From DASZUK01 sp963844575 (GTDB lineage: Bacteria > Actinomycetota > Acidimicrobiia > Acidimicrobiales > RAAP-2): a stretch of DNA of 64,000 nt. A program made the translations under genes and the position numbers. The notes beneath the pieces are model-generated. The model did not search any database. It had not been told where the DNA came from and saw only the letters and a program-made list of their open reading frames with translations. The DNA is taken from contig CAWJOU010000005.1 in NCBI GenBank assembly GCA_963844575.1, forward strand, positions 310,001 to 374,000, in the 5' to 3' direction. Within the stretch, counting starts at the first letter, position 1, and every line of letters starts with the position of its first letter. Positions 9,261 through 18,647 of this stretch are shown here, piece by piece.

Positions 9261-9569
9261 GTTTTCGCCTCTTTTTGGTCCGACACTGAGCACTGCACAC
9301 CGACAAGGCGGCAATCGGCTCACGCACCTCGGCGCCGTCACCGGTCACCACGGGCGTCATACGCCGGAACCACCTGCCTATCGGTTGACGATTCTGCGCT
9401 GGCCGGCGGGGCGAGTCAACGACCATCGCGGTGTTCACCCGAACTGCAACCAATTCGCCACCCACCGCTCGCTTATCGGGCATCTGGAGACGGCCCCCAG
9501 GGCATCAACCTGGAAATTCGGCGAGATCCCTACGTCAGCGATGAAATGAGTTCACCGGCCCTTCGGTGG
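9261..9569. other. Intergenic region upstream of the surface-protein operon
   Basis: About 310 bp without a convincing gene. It must hold the promoter and leader of the leftward surface operon. The first 30 bases before ATG 9260 are A-rich on the transcribed strand (CCAAAAAGAGGCGAAAAC). I see no tRNA and no clear -35/-10 pair. Confidence 0.5.
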
Positions 9570-9600
9570 CGCGAAAAAGCGGTGCAGAACCTCTGCACCG
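9570..9600 (-). terminator. Rho-independent terminator (leftward)
   Basis: Read on the minus strand, a 9-bp perfect stem (9592-9600 with 9580-9588, three-base loop) is followed at once by CTTTTTCG. It lies 80 bp after the stop of the small leftward gene at 9681-9863 and separates it from the surface operon. Confidence 0.7.
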
Positions 9601-9680
9601 CCTCTCGCATTGCCGATGGGCCCGGGCCACGAACGTCGGCCGTGTCCCTGCCCATTCCGGATCCCGCCGGACCGTGTCGA

Positions 9681-9863
9681 TCAATGGCCGGTGGTTCGAC
9701 CGTCCTTTTCCGCGCTGTCGTCCGCCGGCTCGTCAGGTGACTGCGCCGGCTCGTCGTCCCGCACGTCGAGCTGTACGGCGACCTGGCCGCCGCGCAAACC
9801 AACCAGCGCCGCTGTCGCCACCACCGTTCGAGGAGCCTTGTCGGAGGCTCGTTTGCCCGTCAT
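9681..9863 (-). CDS. Small hypothetical protein (60 aa)
   Basis: ATG 9863 is preceded by GAGG two bases away and by a purine-rich GAGAGGGCGAGG. The product has a basic start (MTGKRASDKAPRTVVAT), a short apolar stretch (AALVGLRGGQVAVQL) and a strongly acidic tail (DVRDDEPAQSPDEPADDSAE). No family recognised. Support for a real gene comes from the terminator-like hairpin with a T-run 80 bp downstream on the same strand and from an AT-rich region upstream at 9920-9990. The frame could be extended to 10049, but the extra residues are low-quality (GSWSGRRSGPG). Confidence 0.45.
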   Translation of the reverse strand: MTGKRASDKAPRTVVATAALVGLRGGQVAVQLDVRDDEPAQSPDEPADDSAEKDGRTTGH

Positions 9864-10078
9864 GACCTCGCCCTCTCCGTTCCCGGCACCATTGTCCACG
9901 GGGCCGCCCCACCAGGTCAATGCGTAGTAAGTGAATATACCCGTTTTGCAACCTGACGGCCACCAGGTTCTAGCCGAGCGTAGGAAAATATGATTTCCGA
10001 GCCCCGGTCCGGAACGGCGCCCCGACCAGGAGCCCGGCGGCCCGGACACCGGTCAAGGGAAGACCCGGACGCGCCCGG
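9864..10078. other. Intergenic region with an AT-rich island
   Basis: About 215 bp between the small gene and the nuoN stop. Bases 9925-9992 are clearly AT-richer than the surroundings (GTAAGTGAATATACCC, GGAAAATATGATTTCC) and probably hold the leftward promoter of the 60-aa gene. I see no gene in it. Confidence 0.5.
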
Positions 10079-11923
10079 TCAGGGGAAGAACAGCAGCGTC
10101 GCCTGGTGGGCCAGGTCGATCAGCGGCCCCGGGACGATCCCGAAGACCACCGTGACCGCGACGCAGAGCCCGACGGCCACTGCGGTCAGCGCCGGCACCG
10201 GCACGACGTCCGGCGCCCCGGCGCTGGCCGCCTCGGCGACGGCAGCCTCGGCGTTCTGGGCCTCTTGGGCTGCCTCGGCCGCCGAGACCTCCCGGGCCTC
10301 CTCGACGGTCACCGGGTCGGTGTCGAGCAGCAGGGCGGCGTTGCGCCGCGTCGTCGCGGCCACCAGGCCGGTGGCGCCGGCCCAGACCGGCACCGGGGCC
10401 GGCCCGGCGTGGACGGCGCCGAGGTCCGGGGTGTGCGGCCCGGTCGACCCGGGCAGCTCGGCCGGCCCGACCTCGCCGGTGACCAGCGGCTCGGGCGCCT
10501 CCGCGTCCGGCTCGTCGCCCGGCACCGAGCCCGGCGCGGGGAGCGGGGAGTACATGAGGACGGCGACCCGGAGGTAGAAGAACGCGGCGATCGCCGCCGA
10601 GACCATGGCGACGACGGCCAGCGGCACCGAGTTGGCGTCGACCGCGGCGATGACGACCTGGAGCTTCGCCCAGAGCCCGGTGGTGAACGGCGCGCCGGCC
10701 TGGGCCAGCAGCAGGATGGCCAGGGACAGGGCCAACAATGGCTGGCGCTTGGCCAGGCCGCGGTACGACGCGATGTCGTGGTGGCCGTCGCCCTCACGCC
10801 CGAGGACGGTGACGATGGCGAACGTGCCGATGACCATGAACGTGTAGGCGAAGAGGTAGTAGAGCGCCGCGCTGACGCCCTTCGTCGTCGCCGCCTCCAG
10901 CCCGAGCAGCATGAACCCGGCGTGGTTGATCGACGAGTACGCCAGCATGCGCTTGATGTCGCGCTGGACGACCGCCAGCCCGGCGCCCAGCAGAAGCGTG
11001 ACGATGGCGATGGCGTAGACGACCGGCTGCCAGTCGGCCCGCAGCGTGCCGAACGTCGAGACGAACACCCGCAGCAGCGCCGCGAAGCCGCCGATCTTGG
11101 CCACCGCGGCCATGAAGCCCGTCACCGGCGACGGCGAGCCCTGGTAGACGTCGGGCGTCCACATGTGGAACGGGACGGCCGCCACCTTGAAGCAGAAGCC
11201 GACCAGCAGCAGCGAGAGCCCGGCCAGCAGTAGCCCGTCCGACACCAGCACGTTGTGCGACAGGAAGTCGGCGATCTGGACGAGGTTCGTCGACCCGGTC
11301 GCGCCGTACGTGAGCGCGATGCCGTAGAGGAAGATCGCCGACGAGAAGCCGCCGAGGATGAAGTACTTGAGCGATGCCTCGCCCGACGCCGCCCGCTTGT
11401 GGTTGAACGCGGCCAGGACGTAGAGGGCCAGCGACAGGATCTCCAGGCCCAAGAAGATGACGATCAGGTCGTTCGCCTCGGCCATGATCATCGCCCCGGC
11501 GGCCGAGATCAGCGCCAGCACGTGGAATTCGGGGCCGGTGATGCCCTCGCGCCGGAGGTAGCCGTCGGCGACAAGCGCGGTGAGCAGCATGGCGCACGGC
11601 ACGAGGATGGCAACGAGCACGCTGAAGCCGTCGACGACGAGCGCCTGGTCGATGGCCGTGAACGGCCCGTGGTCGAGGACGTCGGCCCACTGCCACAGCG
11701 CGAAGCCGAGCGCGGTGCCCGAGACGGCGACCGTGCCGATCGTCGCCACCCGCACCCGCAGCGGGCGGCGGATCAACGACGTCACGGCGAGGATGACCAC
11801 CGCCCCGCCGAGCATGACGATCACCGGCAGGATCGCCAGGTAGCGGATGTGCGGCAGGGCGAACCCGGCCGCCGACGCGTGCGACGCCGTCGAGGTGGAA
11901 GCGGCCGCGAGGAACGGGTGCAT
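10079..11923 (-). CDS. nuoN: NADH-quinone oxidoreductase subunit N
   Basis: 614 aa membrane subunit of complex I, one of three antiporter-like proton-pumping subunits. Start at ATG 11923, just inside the nuoM stop (11929-11931); longer in-frame starts would read through nuoM. Family features include LEILSLALYVLAAF, FHMWTPDVYQGSPSPVTGF and AYSSINHAGFMLLG. It is longer than the usual ~480-530 aa because of an acidic, Pro/Ala-rich insertion at residues ~460-572 (PGDEPDAEAPEPL, AEAAQEAQNAEAAVAEAAS) ahead of the last transmembrane helix. That insertion should face one side of the membrane; its role is unknown. Last gene of the nuo operon. Confidence 0.92.
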   Translation of the reverse strand: MHPFLAAASTSTASHASAAGFALPHIRYLAILPVIVMLGGAVVILAVTSLIRRPLRVRVATIGTVAVSGTALGFALWQWADVLDHGPFTAIDQALVVDGFSVLVAILVPCAMLLTALVADGYLRREGITGPEFHVLALISAAGAMIMAEANDLIVIFLGLEILSLALYVLAAFNHKRAASGEASLKYFILGGFSSAIFLYGIALTYGATGSTNLVQIADFLSHNVLVSDGLLLAGLSLLLVGFCFKVAAVPFHMWTPDVYQGSPSPVTGFMAAVAKIGGFAALLRVFVSTFGTLRADWQPVVYAIAIVTLLLGAGLAVVQRDIKRMLAYSSINHAGFMLLGLEAATTKGVSAALYYLFAYTFMVIGTFAIVTVLGREGDGHHDIASYRGLAKRQPLLALSLAILLLAQAGAPFTTGLWAKLQVVIAAVDANSVPLAVVAMVSAAIAAFFYLRVAVLMYSPLPAPGSVPGDEPDAEAPEPLVTGEVGPAELPGSTGPHTPDLGAVHAGPAPVPVWAGATGLVAATTRRNAALLLDTDPVTVEEAREVSAAEAAQEAQNAEAAVAEAASAGAPDVVPVPALTAVAVGLCVAVTVVFGIVPGPLIDLAHQATLLFFP

Positions 11924-11928
11924 GACGA

Positions 11929-13515
11929 TCAACCCTTCCCGCCGGTCTTGGCGCCGGCCTTGGCCGCCACCTCGGCGCCGCGCGTGCCGTGCTCGGCGAC
12001 GAGCGGCTGGTGGCTGTGGGTGGCCGACTCGACGTGGGCGACGAGCTGGTTGACCGACGGCGTGATGCGGTCGAGCACCGGCTTCGGGTACAGGCCGAGG
12101 AAGACGATCAGGATGATCAGCGGGGCGATGACCAGCCGCTCGGTCCACGACAGATCACGGGTGGTGGCGTTGGCCGGGCTGACCTTGCCGTGGAAGACCT
12201 GTTGGTACGCCCAGAGCAGGTAGAGCGCGGCGAAGACGACGCCGGCGGTGGCGACGATCGCCCACCAGCGGTGGGTGAGGAACGTGCCGGAGAGGACGAG
12301 GAACTCGCTGACGAAGCCGTTCAGGCCGGGCAACCCGATCGACGCCAGCATGACGACGGTGAACACCGCGGCCATGACCGGCGCCGGCGTCTGGAGGCCT
12401 TTGAGCTCGTTGACCTGCCACGTGTGGCGACGCTCGTAGATCCAGCCGATCAGCAGGAAGAGCGCGGCCGTGATCAGCCCGTGGTTGACCATGAGCAGCA
12501 CGCCGCCGGTCAGGCCCTGGCTGGTGAAGGCGAAGATGCCGAGCGCGATGAAGCCGATCTGGGCCAGCGACGAGTACGCCACCAGCCGCTTCATATCTCG
12601 CTGGGCGCACGCCACGATCGCGCCGTAGAGGATGCCGACGACCGCCAGGGTGAGGATGATCGGCGCCATGTCCTTCGACGCCTGCGGGAAGAGGTTCAAG
12701 TCGAACCGGAGGATGCCGTACGTGCCCAGCTTCGCCAAGACGGCGGCCAGGATCATCGACCCGCCCGTCGGCGCCTCCCGGTAGGCGTCCGGCGACCACG
12801 TGTGCAGCGGGAAGAGCGGCGCCTTGACCGCGAACGCCGCGGTGAACGCCAGGAACAGCAGGATGCCGGTCGTGCTCGAGAAGTGGGTGTGCTCGAGCGC
12901 CGGCAGCGAGAACGTCAGCACGCCGGTCTGGCTCTGGTGCAAGAACGCGACCACCAGGATGCCGACGAGCAGGAACGCCGAGCCCAAGAACGTGTAGATG
13001 AAGAACTTCACCGCCGCGTACGCCCGGCGGGCGTAGCCCCAGCCGCTGATGATGAAGTACGACGGCACCAGCGTCATCTCGAAGAAGAAGAAGAACAGGA
13101 TCAGGTCGAGCGAGAGGAAGCTGCCGATGCACGCCGCCTCGAGCACGAGCATCCAGGCGATGTAGGCCGTCGCGTTCTGCTTCGTCCGGGCGCCGACGAG
13201 CACGATCGGGAACAGCACCGCGGTCAGCAGCAGCAGGAACAGCGAGATCCCGTCGACCCCGAGGTACCAGCGGACGCCGACCCCCTGGGCCCAGACGTGG
13301 TTCGAGACGAGCTGGTAGCCGGCGACGTGGGCGTGGAACAACACGGCCACGCCGATCGAGAAGCCGAGGACGACCACCGACACCGCGATGCCGAGGCCCT
13401 CGACCAGCCGGCGGTCGGCCTTGGCCACCCCGCCGAGCAGCGCCACCGCGATGGCCCCGGCGAACGGCAGCAGGACGAGGAACGTCAGGTACGGGAAGCC
13501 CGGCGAGTGGCTCAC
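11929..13515 (-). CDS. nuoM: NADH-quinone oxidoreductase subunit M
   Basis: 528 aa. Antiporter-like proton-translocating subunit of complex I. Three GTG codons are possible starts (13524, 13521, 13515); 13515 forms a GTGA overlap with the nuoL stop and leaves a normal N-terminus (SHSPGFPYLTFLVLLPFAG). Key motifs: FEMTLVPSYFIISGWG with the conserved membrane Glu, FPLHTWSPDAYREAPTGGS, and AYSSLAQIGFIALG. About 14 hydrophobic segments. Length is normal for the family. Confidence 0.95.
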   Translation of the reverse strand: MSHSPGFPYLTFLVLLPFAGAIAVALLGGVAKADRRLVEGLGIAVSVVVLGFSIGVAVLFHAHVAGYQLVSNHVWAQGVGVRWYLGVDGISLFLLLLTAVLFPIVLVGARTKQNATAYIAWMLVLEAACIGSFLSLDLILFFFFFEMTLVPSYFIISGWGYARRAYAAVKFFIYTFLGSAFLLVGILVVAFLHQSQTGVLTFSLPALEHTHFSSTTGILLFLAFTAAFAVKAPLFPLHTWSPDAYREAPTGGSMILAAVLAKLGTYGILRFDLNLFPQASKDMAPIILTLAVVGILYGAIVACAQRDMKRLVAYSSLAQIGFIALGIFAFTSQGLTGGVLLMVNHGLITAALFLLIGWIYERRHTWQVNELKGLQTPAPVMAAVFTVVMLASIGLPGLNGFVSEFLVLSGTFLTHRWWAIVATAGVVFAALYLLWAYQQVFHGKVSPANATTRDLSWTERLVIAPLIILIVFLGLYPKPVLDRITPSVNQLVAHVESATHSHQPLVAEHGTRGAEVAAKAGAKTGGKG

Positions 13516-15455
13516 GACCACCACGTCCGAGAGACCATGAAGATGATGATCGCCGCCAGGCCCAGCGCGATGCCGAGGGCATAGTTGCGGACGTAGCCGC
13601 TCTGCAGCTTGCGGACCCCGCTACCCGTCACCCGCACCAGCGAGGCCGCGCCGTTGACCGCGCCGTCGATGACCCGGCCGTCGACCACCACCGAGCAGAA
13701 CCGCGCGAACGCCTGGCCCGGGCGGCCGATGAGCGTGTCGTAGACGTCGTCCCAGTACCAGACCCGGCGCAGGAACGCCGGTTCCAGCGCCGGCTGGTCG
13801 ACCGTGCGACCCGACCGCTCCCGCCACAGCACCCAGGCGATCGTCAGCCCGATCGCCGCCACCACCCCGTCGACGATGGCCAGGACCCACTGTTCGAGGC
13901 CGTCCTCGTGGTCGACGAACTGCGTGTGGCCGAACACCGGCTGCAGCCAGCTGTAGAAGCTGTCGTTGTGGATCCACGGCAGGTCGAAGATGCCGCCGGC
14001 GGCGGCGAAGACGGCCAGCACGAGCAGCGGGATCCGCATGACCCACGGCGACTCGTGCGGCGTGTGGTGGGCCGGCCGGCCGTCCGGCGCCGGGTCCTGC
14101 CAGCGGGCCTTACCGGTGTACGTCAGGTAGAACAGCCGGCTCATGTAGTACGCCGTCCCCAGCGCGGTCAGCACGCCGATGGCGTACAGCGCCGGGCTCT
14201 TGGCGAACACGTTCGTCAGCACGTCGCCCTTCGACCAGAACCCGGAGAACGGCGGGATACCGGCGATGGCCAGCCAGCCGACCATGAACGTGCCGAACGT
14301 CCACGGCAGCCACTTGCGCAGCGCGCCCATCCGTTTCAGGTCCTGTTCGTCCTCCAGGCCGTGGATGACCGAGCCGGCACCCAAGAAGAGCAGCCCCTTG
14401 TAGAACGCGTGGCAGACCATCAAGAAGATCGCCGCCACGTACGCCCCGCAGCCGACCGCCAGGATCATGTAGCCGATCTGGGAGACCGTCGAGAACGCCA
14501 GCACCTTCTTGATGTCCTGCTGCGCGCAGGCGATCGTCATCGCCACGAACGCGGTGACCCCGCCGATGATGGCGATGACCCACGTCGCGTCCGGCGAGAT
14601 CGCCAGCAAGGCGTTGGCCCGGCACAACAGGTAGACCCCGGCCGTGACCATCGTCGCCGCGTGGATCAGCGCCGAGACCGGCGTCGGACCCTCCATGGCG
14701 TCCGGCAGCCAGTTGAAGAGCGGGATCTGCGCCGACTTGCCCGCCGCCGCCAGGAACAGCAGCAGCACCACGGCCGTCGTCGCCGCCCCACCGAGCAGGT
14801 GCTTGTGACCGAAGACCGTCAGGTAGTCGAGCGACCCGACCTTCGAGAAGATCAGGAACATCGCCAGCAGGAAGCCGACGTCCCCGACCCGGTTGTAGAT
14901 GAACGCCTTCTTGCCCGCCGACGCGGCCGACTCCCGGTGGAACCAGAACGACACCAGCCAGTACGAGCAGACCCCGACCCCTTCCCAGCCGACGAACGTG
15001 ACGAGGAAGTTGTTGGCCAGGACGAGGACCAGCATCGAGAAGACGAACAGGTTCAGGTACAAGAAGAACTTCGAGTAGTCCCGGTCCTTCTTCATGTAGC
15101 CGATCGAGTACAGGTGGATCAGCATGCTGACGCCCGTGACGAACATGCACATCGTCATCGACAGCGGGTCGAGCAGGATCGCCACCTTCACCTGCAGGCC
15201 ACCGACCGGGATCCAGTTGAAGAAGTTGTGGTTGGCCACCGACGCGCCGCACGAATAGGCGCACGTCAGGTGCCGCTCGGCCGCCGGCACGTCGTGCAGG
15301 CCGACCAGCGTGAGGCAGGCCGCCACGAACGAGCCGGCGATCGCCACCGTGCCGATCCACCCGGCCACCGGGTCGCCGACCCGACGGCCGACGAGCAGCA
15401 GCACCAGGAACCCGGCGAGCGGGAACAACGGCATGAGGAACGCAGCGTGGAGCAC
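13512..15455 (-). CDS. nuoL: NADH-quinone oxidoreductase subunit L
   Basis: 647 aa, ATG 15455, six bases after the nuoK stop. Largest antiporter-like subunit, with the signature stretches NFLVTFVGWEGVGVCSYWL, LFNWLPDAMEGPTPVSALI and HAATMVTAGVYLLCR, and a C-terminal region carrying the long lateral helix. The normal length and intact Lys/Glu-containing helices indicate a functional proton channel. Its presence among all other nuo genes excludes an Mrp-type antiporter. Confidence 0.96.
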   Translation of the reverse strand: MLHAAFLMPLFPLAGFLVLLLVGRRVGDPVAGWIGTVAIAGSFVAACLTLVGLHDVPAAERHLTCAYSCGASVANHNFFNWIPVGGLQVKVAILLDPLSMTMCMFVTGVSMLIHLYSIGYMKKDRDYSKFFLYLNLFVFSMLVLVLANNFLVTFVGWEGVGVCSYWLVSFWFHRESAASAGKKAFIYNRVGDVGFLLAMFLIFSKVGSLDYLTVFGHKHLLGGAATTAVVLLLFLAAAGKSAQIPLFNWLPDAMEGPTPVSALIHAATMVTAGVYLLCRANALLAISPDATWVIAIIGGVTAFVAMTIACAQQDIKKVLAFSTVSQIGYMILAVGCGAYVAAIFLMVCHAFYKGLLFLGAGSVIHGLEDEQDLKRMGALRKWLPWTFGTFMVGWLAIAGIPPFSGFWSKGDVLTNVFAKSPALYAIGVLTALGTAYYMSRLFYLTYTGKARWQDPAPDGRPAHHTPHESPWVMRIPLLVLAVFAAAGGIFDLPWIHNDSFYSWLQPVFGHTQFVDHEDGLEQWVLAIVDGVVAAIGLTIAWVLWRERSGRTVDQPALEPAFLRRVWYWDDVYDTLIGRPGQAFARFCSVVVDGRVIDGAVNGAASLVRVTGSGVRKLQSGYVRNYALGIALGLAAIIIFMVSRTWWS

Positions 15456-15461
15456 GGACGG

Positions 15462-15767
15462 TCAGCCCTTCAGCACGTGGAGATCGTCGGCCGACGACGT
15501 ACGGCGGCGGCGGTAGATGGCGACGACGATCCCGAGACCGACGACGACCTCCGCCGCCGCGACCACGAGGACGAAGAAGACGACCGCCTGGCCGCCGATG
15601 TCGCCCAGCACCCGGGAGAACGTCACGAACGTCAGGTTCGCCGCGTTCAGCATCAGCTCGATGCACATGAACATGACCAGGACGTTGCGCCGGACCAGCA
15701 GGCCGATCGCCCCGATGGCGAACAGCACCGCCGCCAGCCCGAGGTACCAGGCGGGAGCGAGGCTCAC
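15462..15767 (-). CDS. nuoK: NADH-quinone oxidoreductase subunit K
   Basis: 101 aa, three transmembrane helices, the usual size. Conserved intramembrane Glu residues appear in MFMCIELMLNAANL and VVAAAEVVVGLG. ATG 15767 overlaps the nuoJ stop (15764) by four bases as ATGA, typical of translational coupling in this operon. Confidence 0.95.
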   Translation of the reverse strand: MSLAPAWYLGLAAVLFAIGAIGLLVRRNVLVMFMCIELMLNAANLTFVTFSRVLGDIGGQAVVFFVLVVAAAEVVVGLGIVVAIYRRRRTSSADDLHVLKG

Positions 15768-16513
15768 TGGGCGACCTCCTCGTTCACGCCGGCCGGCGCG
15801 GGCGCCGGCTCGTCGGCCGGTACCGAGGCGACCCCGCCAGCCGCCGATGGATCAGCCGCCGACAAATCGGGCACGGGCGCCTCCTCCTCTTCGTCGAGCG
15901 CTCCGTCGAGCGCGGGAGCGTCCGACTCCGGCGCCTCGTCGGTCGGGCCGGACGGCCGGCGGGCCAGGAAGACGGCGCCGACGACCGCGATGACGAGCAG
16001 CGCCGCGGTCGCCTCGAACGCGAACAGGTACGTCGTGAAGACCGACTGACCGAGTTGGTAGACGTTCGTGTGGCCGTCCGCCGTCGACCCGGCCACCGCG
16101 TGGGCGCCGGTGACCCAGTCGGCGTTGATCGCCAGGGCGAAGATCCCGCCGAGGGCCAGCACGACCAGCAGGAGCGCCAGCGGCCGCTGGCCCTTGAGCG
16201 GCTCGACCTCGATGCTCTCCCGGCGGTCGACGCCGAGGAACATGATCACGAACAGGAACAGGACGACGATCGCCCCGGCGTAGACGATGATCTGCACCGC
16301 GGCCAGGAAGTCCGCGTCCTGCTCGATGAACAGGATGGCGATGCCGATCAGCGTGAGGACGAGCGACAGCGCGGCGTGCACCGGATTGCGCGACGTCACG
16401 ACGCCGATCGCCCCCGCCACCACCATCGCCGCGCAGACGACAAACGTGATGATGTCCGGGATCGTCGCGTGGCCAGTAGTGCCGGTCGTGGCGGCCAGCA
16501 GGACGCCGGTCAT
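15764..16513 (-). CDS. nuoJ: NADH-quinone oxidoreductase subunit J
   Basis: 249 aa. Start at ATG 16513, which overlaps the nuoI stop as ATGA. Five transmembrane helices, with the family motif NPVHAALSLVLTLIGIAIL and the pi-bulge helix region IVYAGAIVVLFLFVIMFLG. The C-terminus after ~residue 190 is an unusual acidic, Pro/Ala-rich tail (EAPESDAPALDGALDEEEE) of about 60 residues beyond the family core, matching other extended subunits in this operon. Confidence 0.93.
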   Translation of the reverse strand: MTGVLLAATTGTTGHATIPDIITFVVCAAMVVAGAIGVVTSRNPVHAALSLVLTLIGIAILFIEQDADFLAAVQIIVYAGAIVVLFLFVIMFLGVDRRESIEVEPLKGQRPLALLLVVLALGGIFALAINADWVTGAHAVAGSTADGHTNVYQLGQSVFTTYLFAFEATAALLVIAVVGAVFLARRPSGPTDEAPESDAPALDGALDEEEEAPVPDLSAADPSAAGGVASVPADEPAPAPAGVNEEVAQ

Positions 16514-17403
16514 GCGGTGCTCCCGCCGTCGGCACCACCGGGGCTCCCGCCGTCGGCACCACTGGCGTCGCCTTTCTTGGATGCTTTCTGGGCGGCCCGG
16601 GCGGCCCGCAACTCCTTGAACCGCTCCCGGGTCGCCTCCATCTTCTTCTTGTTGCGCTCCGCCGAGAGCTGGGCCCGCCACATGCGGCCCTTCATGCCGC
16701 GGTGCTCGAGCGGGATGTCCTCCGGCAACAGGTGGTTCTCGAGCACGTCGCGCAGCGCCTTCGTGCCGGTCGCCGCGTCGTCGCGCCGGCCGGACTGGCC
16801 GCCCTCGGCCGCTCGGGTGCCGTAGCCGAGCTCGCCGGACCACTGCACCTCGCCCTCGTACGCCGCACTGCCCGACGGCGACGTCGCCCGCATCCAGCCC
16901 GACGTCATCTCGTCGTCGCCCTCCCGCCAGTCCTCCCACGGGAGCTTCTGCGGCCGGCCGTCGTCGCCGACGAGGAGCTCCGCCTTCGTGTAGATGGCGT
17001 CGGCCCGGTTCGTGAAGGAGAACTCGAACAGCTTCGACTCGGTGATCGCCTCCGTCGGGCACGCCTCGACGCAGAGGTCGCAGTGGATGCAGCGGAGGTA
17101 GTTGATCTCGTAGACGTAGCCGTACCGCTCGCCCGGCGACACCGGGTCGTCCGGCGGGTTGTCGAGGCCGCGGACGTAGATACAGTCCGCCGGGCAGACG
17201 CCCGCGCACAGCTCGCAGCCGATGCACTTCTCCATGCCGTCCTCGTAGCGATTGAGGACGTGCCGGCCGTGCTGGCGCGGCTGCTTCGGCTTCTTCTCCT
17301 CCGGGTACTGCCGCGTCACCCGTGGCCGCGTCAGGTGCTCGAGCGTCAGCTTGAAGCCACCGAAGAAGCTGAGCTGCTCCTTGACCTCGTCGAGGATGCC
17401 CAT
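16510..17403 (-). CDS. nuoI: NADH-quinone oxidoreductase subunit I (ferredoxin-like)
   Basis: 297 aa. Start ATG 17403 overlaps the nuoH stop. Two [4Fe-4S] motifs that carry electrons toward the quinone site are intact: CIGCELCAGVCP near residue 60 and CIHCDLCVEACP near 105. The core ends near residue 170; the remaining ~125 residues are a charged extension (ATRERFKELRAARAAQKASK) ending in Gly/Ser-rich repeats (GADGGSPGGADGGS). Typical NuoI is 160-220 aa, so the tail is a lineage feature with no known role. Confidence 0.95.
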   Translation of the reverse strand: MGILDEVKEQLSFFGGFKLTLEHLTRPRVTRQYPEEKKPKQPRQHGRHVLNRYEDGMEKCIGCELCAGVCPADCIYVRGLDNPPDDPVSPGERYGYVYEINYLRCIHCDLCVEACPTEAITESKLFEFSFTNRADAIYTKAELLVGDDGRPQKLPWEDWREGDDEMTSGWMRATSPSGSAAYEGEVQWSGELGYGTRAAEGGQSGRRDDAATGTKALRDVLENHLLPEDIPLEHRGMKGRMWRAQLSAERNKKKMEATRERFKELRAARAAQKASKKGDASGADGGSPGGADGGSTA

Positions 17404-18647
17404 CAGAACCCGCCCCTCGGACGGCCGAGATGGGAGGAGGTCGCCGGGACGTCGCCGTCGAGCAGCGCCTCCCGGGTCTGGCCGACGCCGAACGCCCGGA
17501 TGAGCACGCCGGCCAGCGCGGCGGCGACCACCGCGATGCCGAGACCCCACCAGCCGTCGACCACGAACCCGGCCACCGCCAGCAGCCAGCCGAGCGAGAG
17601 CGGGATCAGGTACTTCCAACCGAGCGTCATCAGCTGGTCGTAGCGGAGGCGCGGCAGCGCGGCCCGGAACCAGACGTAGATGAACAGGAAGATGAAGACC
17701 TTGATCAGGAACCAGACGATCGGGAACCAGATGCTGAACGACGGGATGTGCGGCACCGGGCCGTCCGGGCCGCCGAAGAACAGCGTCACGACGACCGCCG
17801 ACATCGTGATGACGTTCATGAACTCCGCCAGGAAGAAGATGGCGAAGCGGATCGACGAGTACTCCGTGTGGAAGCCGCCGACCAGCTCCGATTCGGCCTC
17901 CGTCAGGTCGAACGGCGGCCGCGTCAGCTCGGCGGTGATCGCCACCAGGAAGAGGAAGAACGGGACGATCCCGAGACGGATCAGGTTCCAGTCCCAGAAC
18001 CCCGTCGCCTGTGACTGGACGATCGCCCGCGTCGACAGCGAGCCGGTGATGAGGACGACCGTGACGACCGTGATGCCCAGCGCGGCCTCGTACGAGATCA
18101 TCTGGGCCGACGCCCGGACCGAGCCGAGCAGTGGGTACTTCGACCCCGACGACCAGCCGGCGAGCATGACGCCGTAGACCGCGATCGACGACATCGCCAA
18201 CACCAGCAGGATGCCGACCGGCGGGTCCGCCACCTGCAGCTCGAACGTGTGGCCCGAGATCGTGATGATGCCGCCGACCGGGATCACCGTGAAGATCAGC
18301 AGCGCCGGCAACAGCGACAGGTACGGCGCCAGCTTGAAGACCACGCTGTCCGCCCGCTCCGGCAGCAGGTCCTCCTTGAAGAACAGCTTCGTCCCGTCCG
18401 CCAGCGTCTGCAGCAGGCCCCACGGCCCCGCCCGGTTCGGCCCGATCCGGCTCTGCATGTCCGAGATCAGCTTCCGCTCGAACCAGATCATCAGCATGAC
18501 CGAGACGAGCAGCACGACGAACGCCACCAACACCTTGATGACGTCGACGACCCACACGAACCAGCCGACGCCGTTGTCGTAGAGCGGGTCGCCATGCGTC
18601 GTCAGCGCCACCAGCGGGTGGATCATGCCGGTCAGCACGCCCGTCAT
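17403..18647 (-). CDS. nuoH: NADH-quinone oxidoreductase subunit H
   Basis: 414 aa. Start ATG 18647 overlaps the nuoG stop as ATGA. Eight membrane helices; quinone-chamber motifs include WFERKLISDMQSRIGPNRAG, DGTKLFFKEDLLP, SYEAALGI and TRPPFDLTEAESELVGGFH. Normal length. NuoH forms the membrane docking site for NuoB, D and I. Confidence 0.96.
   Translation of the reverse strand: MTGVLTGMIHPLVALTTHGDPLYDNGVGWFVWVVDVIKVLVAFVVLLVSVMLMIWFERKLISDMQSRIGPNRAGPWGLLQTLADGTKLFFKEDLLPERADSVVFKLAPYLSLLPALLIFTVIPVGGIITISGHTFELQVADPPVGILLVLAMSSIAVYGVMLAGWSSGSKYPLLGSVRASAQMISYEAALGITVVTVVLITGSLSTRAIVQSQATGFWDWNLIRLGIVPFFLFLVAITAELTRPPFDLTEAESELVGGFHTEYSSIRFAIFFLAEFMNVITMSAVVVTLFFGGPDGPVPHIPSFSIWFPIVWFLIKVFIFLFIYVWFRAALPRLRYDQLMTLGWKYLIPLSLGWLLAVAGFVVDGWWGLGIAVVAAALAGVLIRAFGVGQTREALLDGDVPATSSHLGRPRGGF

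Noticed and set aside
10079..15455. Mrp-type Na+/H+ antiporter operon
   Set aside because: NuoL/M/N resemble Mrp subunits but the full nuoA-K set precedes them in canonical order.
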